A DNA stretch of 64,000 nucleotides from CAWBRT01 sp963832365. GTDB lineage: Bacteria > Acidobacteriota > Terriglobia > Terriglobales > Acidobacteriaceae. Positions 62,993-64,000 of this stretch are shown in pieces. The number at the start of each line of letters is the position of its first letter. Position 1 is the first letter of the stretch. Made by a program: the position numbers and the translations under genes. The stretch lies in assembly GCA_963832365.1 (NCBI GenBank), contig CAWHUL010000016.1, positions 186,001 through 250,000 on the forward strand, written 5' to 3'. A model generated the notes under the pieces. It had not been told where the DNA came from and did no database searches. It worked only from the letters and a program-made list of their open reading frames with translations.

Positions 62993-64000
62993 GTGGCAGG
63001 CACCAATACTACCCAAGACGAGCAGACTAGCAACGTGCAAGAGGCGCGTAGCTCCGCGAATCGAAATTTCGATACCGGGCACGACACCGATGCAGGCAAG
63101 GGCACACGTCTCACTATTCGCTTCCGGCTTGCCTGCCTGGTTCTAGCCTGTGTGCTGCCGGTGTGGCTCGCCGCCGGTTTCCTTGTCTACTATTCCTATC
63201 AAAGTAAACGAGCGCTGGTGGAGCACCACATGCAGGACACGGCACGGGCTCTCGCCCTGGTAGTTGACCAGGAATTGGCGAGCATGCAAGCCAGCCTGCA
63301 CGTGCTTGCCACCTCGCCTTCGCTCGCCTCCGGAAACCTGGCTGCCTTTCACGATCAAACCCAGGCGGTCAGACAGCAGTATCCCGCGGCCGACATCATT
63401 TTGGCCGACTCCTCGGGACAGCAACTCGTCAATTCCTTTCTGCCATTTGGCACCCCGCTTCCCAAACGCAACGATCCCAACGCGCGGCGGCTGTACGAAA
63501 CCGGCAGTCCGAGCATCTCTAACCTGTTCCGGGGAGCCGTCACAGGCCGGCCTCTCATCGGCGTGAATATGCCAGTGTTTCGCAACGGACGGGTGGCTTA
63601 TGGCCTGTTTCTGACTGTTCCCGCCGATCACCTCACGACCATGCTTTCCCAACAGCACCTTCCCCCGAATTGGTTCGGAACGATTGCCGATAAGAATCGT
63701 GTGATTGTTGCGCGCACACTACGCCCGGAAGAATTTGTCGGGAAACAAGCGTCGACTGGCCTTTCGCGACATGTGGCGGCGACCAAAGAGGGGACAGACG
63801 AATGGGTTAACGTCGAGGGCATTAGAGTGGTCGGCGCGTTCAGCCATTCGGCGATCTCGGGGTGGACGGTGGTGATCGCCGTTCCCAAGGCCGTCGTTAC
63901 GGCTGAGCTCTGGACGTGGTTACGGTGGACGATTGCTGCGACGGCTCTGTTTTCGATTATCGGCCTATCCCTCGCGTTGCTGCTGGCACGAAAGATTACG
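62993..64000 (+). CDS. Membrane sensor protein with periplasmic double-Cache-like domain (cut by window edge)
   Basis: Open frame running off the end of the window; 336 codons are present. A polar N-terminus is followed by a membrane segment (LACLVLACVLPVWLAAGFLV), a periplasmic section of about 240 residues with features of a double Cache (PDC) sensor domain (QASLHVLATSPSLASGNLAA, SGQQLVNSFLPFGTPLPKRN, FRNGRVAYGLFLTVPADHLT, SGWTVVIAVPK), and a second membrane segment (WTIAATALFSIIGLSLALLL). The output domain (kinase, cyclase or methyl-accepting) lies outside. Start GTG at 62993 or GTG at 63035. Confidence 0.75.
   Translation, partial: MAGTNTTQDEQTSNVQEARSSANRNFDTGHDTDAGKGTRLTIRFRLACLVLACVLPVWLAAGFLVYYSYQSKRALVEHHMQDTARALALVVDQELASMQASLHVLATSPSLASGNLAAFHDQTQAVRQQYPAADIILADSSGQQLVNSFLPFGTPLPKRNDPNARRLYETGSPSISNLFRGAVTGRPLIGVNMPVFRNGRVAYGLFLTVPADHLTTMLSQQHLPPNWFGTIADKNRVIVARTLRPEEFVGKQASTGLSRHVAATKEGTDEWVNVEGIRVVGAFSHSAISGWTVVIAVPKAVVTAELWTWLRWTIAATALFSIIGLSLALLLARKIT

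Noticed and set aside
1..64000. CRISPR arrays, insertion sequences with transposase, rRNA or tRNA genes
   Set aside because: No regularly spaced repeats, transposase genes, rRNA or cloverleaf tRNA signatures were seen; the only tRNA-like end belongs to tmRNA.

Overview
Kind of organism. The window is about 58-60% GC by eye and reads as a piece of a Gram-negative chromosome, most plausibly Acidobacteriota (Terriglobia-like). This is inference from gene content: LPS export (a fused LptF/LptG permease), bacillithiol genes (bshC, a YpdA-type reductase), bactofilin, GH57, many large PAS/GAF sensor kinases, a tmRNA whose best-supported tag reads ANNQQLAYAA, and several families of hairpin intergenic repeats. 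No marker gene here settles the taxonomy.

Layout. (1) 1-7.2 kb: carB (cut by the window edge), carA, lepB, then a well-formed promoter driving TPR protein-yvcK-glmU. (2) 7.2-12.9 kb: an orphan ECF-like sigma factor, a 1052-aa sensor kinase divergent from an HD-GYP response regulator, and phhB. (3) 12.9-22.3 kb: CPBP protease, GHMP kinase, small Cys protein, YpdA-type reductase, fumC, fabH, SRP RNA (ffs) and a TgpA-type transglutaminase. (4) 22.3-42.2 kb: alpha/beta hydrolase, rimO, yacG-pgpA, NHL propeller, GH57, LptF-LptG fusion, ABC exporter, methyltransferase, bactofilin, mazG, GDPD and bshC, separated by REP-like hairpin repeats. (5) 42.6-43.0 kb: tmRNA (ssrA). (6) 43.1-51.6 kb: a stress/signalling block with histidine kinase + sigma-54 response regulator, a Cys-rich protein + glutamate dehydrogenase behind a sigma-54-like promoter, three universal stress protein genes, a degenerate receiver and a membrane-anchored hypothetical. 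(7) 51.7-62.2 kb: a tightly overlapping minus-strand operon encoding a formate-hydrogenlyase-like group 4 [NiFe] hydrogenase (hycC, hycE, hycD, hycF, hycG homologues and the HycI maturation protease) joined to a molybdopterin oxidoreductase and to two sulfhydrogenase/AsrAB-like electron-transfer subunits. (8) 63-64 kb: the first part of a membrane sensor protein, cut by the window edge.

How they work together. Region 7 is the most interesting part. An FHL-1-type hydrogenase appears to have lost its usual HycB ferredoxin linker and gained a flavin/NAD(P)H-type module, and the FdhF-like subunit does not carry Cys or Sec at the expected catalytic position. With the neighbouring stress proteins, glutamate dehydrogenase and sigma-54 regulator, this suggests an anaerobic or energy-starvation redox module.

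Data quality. At least eight single-base frameshifts interrupt otherwise intact conserved genes (fumC, fabH, an alpha/beta hydrolase, an ABC exporter, bshC, hycC twice, fdhF-like). This looks more like assembly or sequencing error than gene decay, so these genes are annotated as full-length with a noted frame change.
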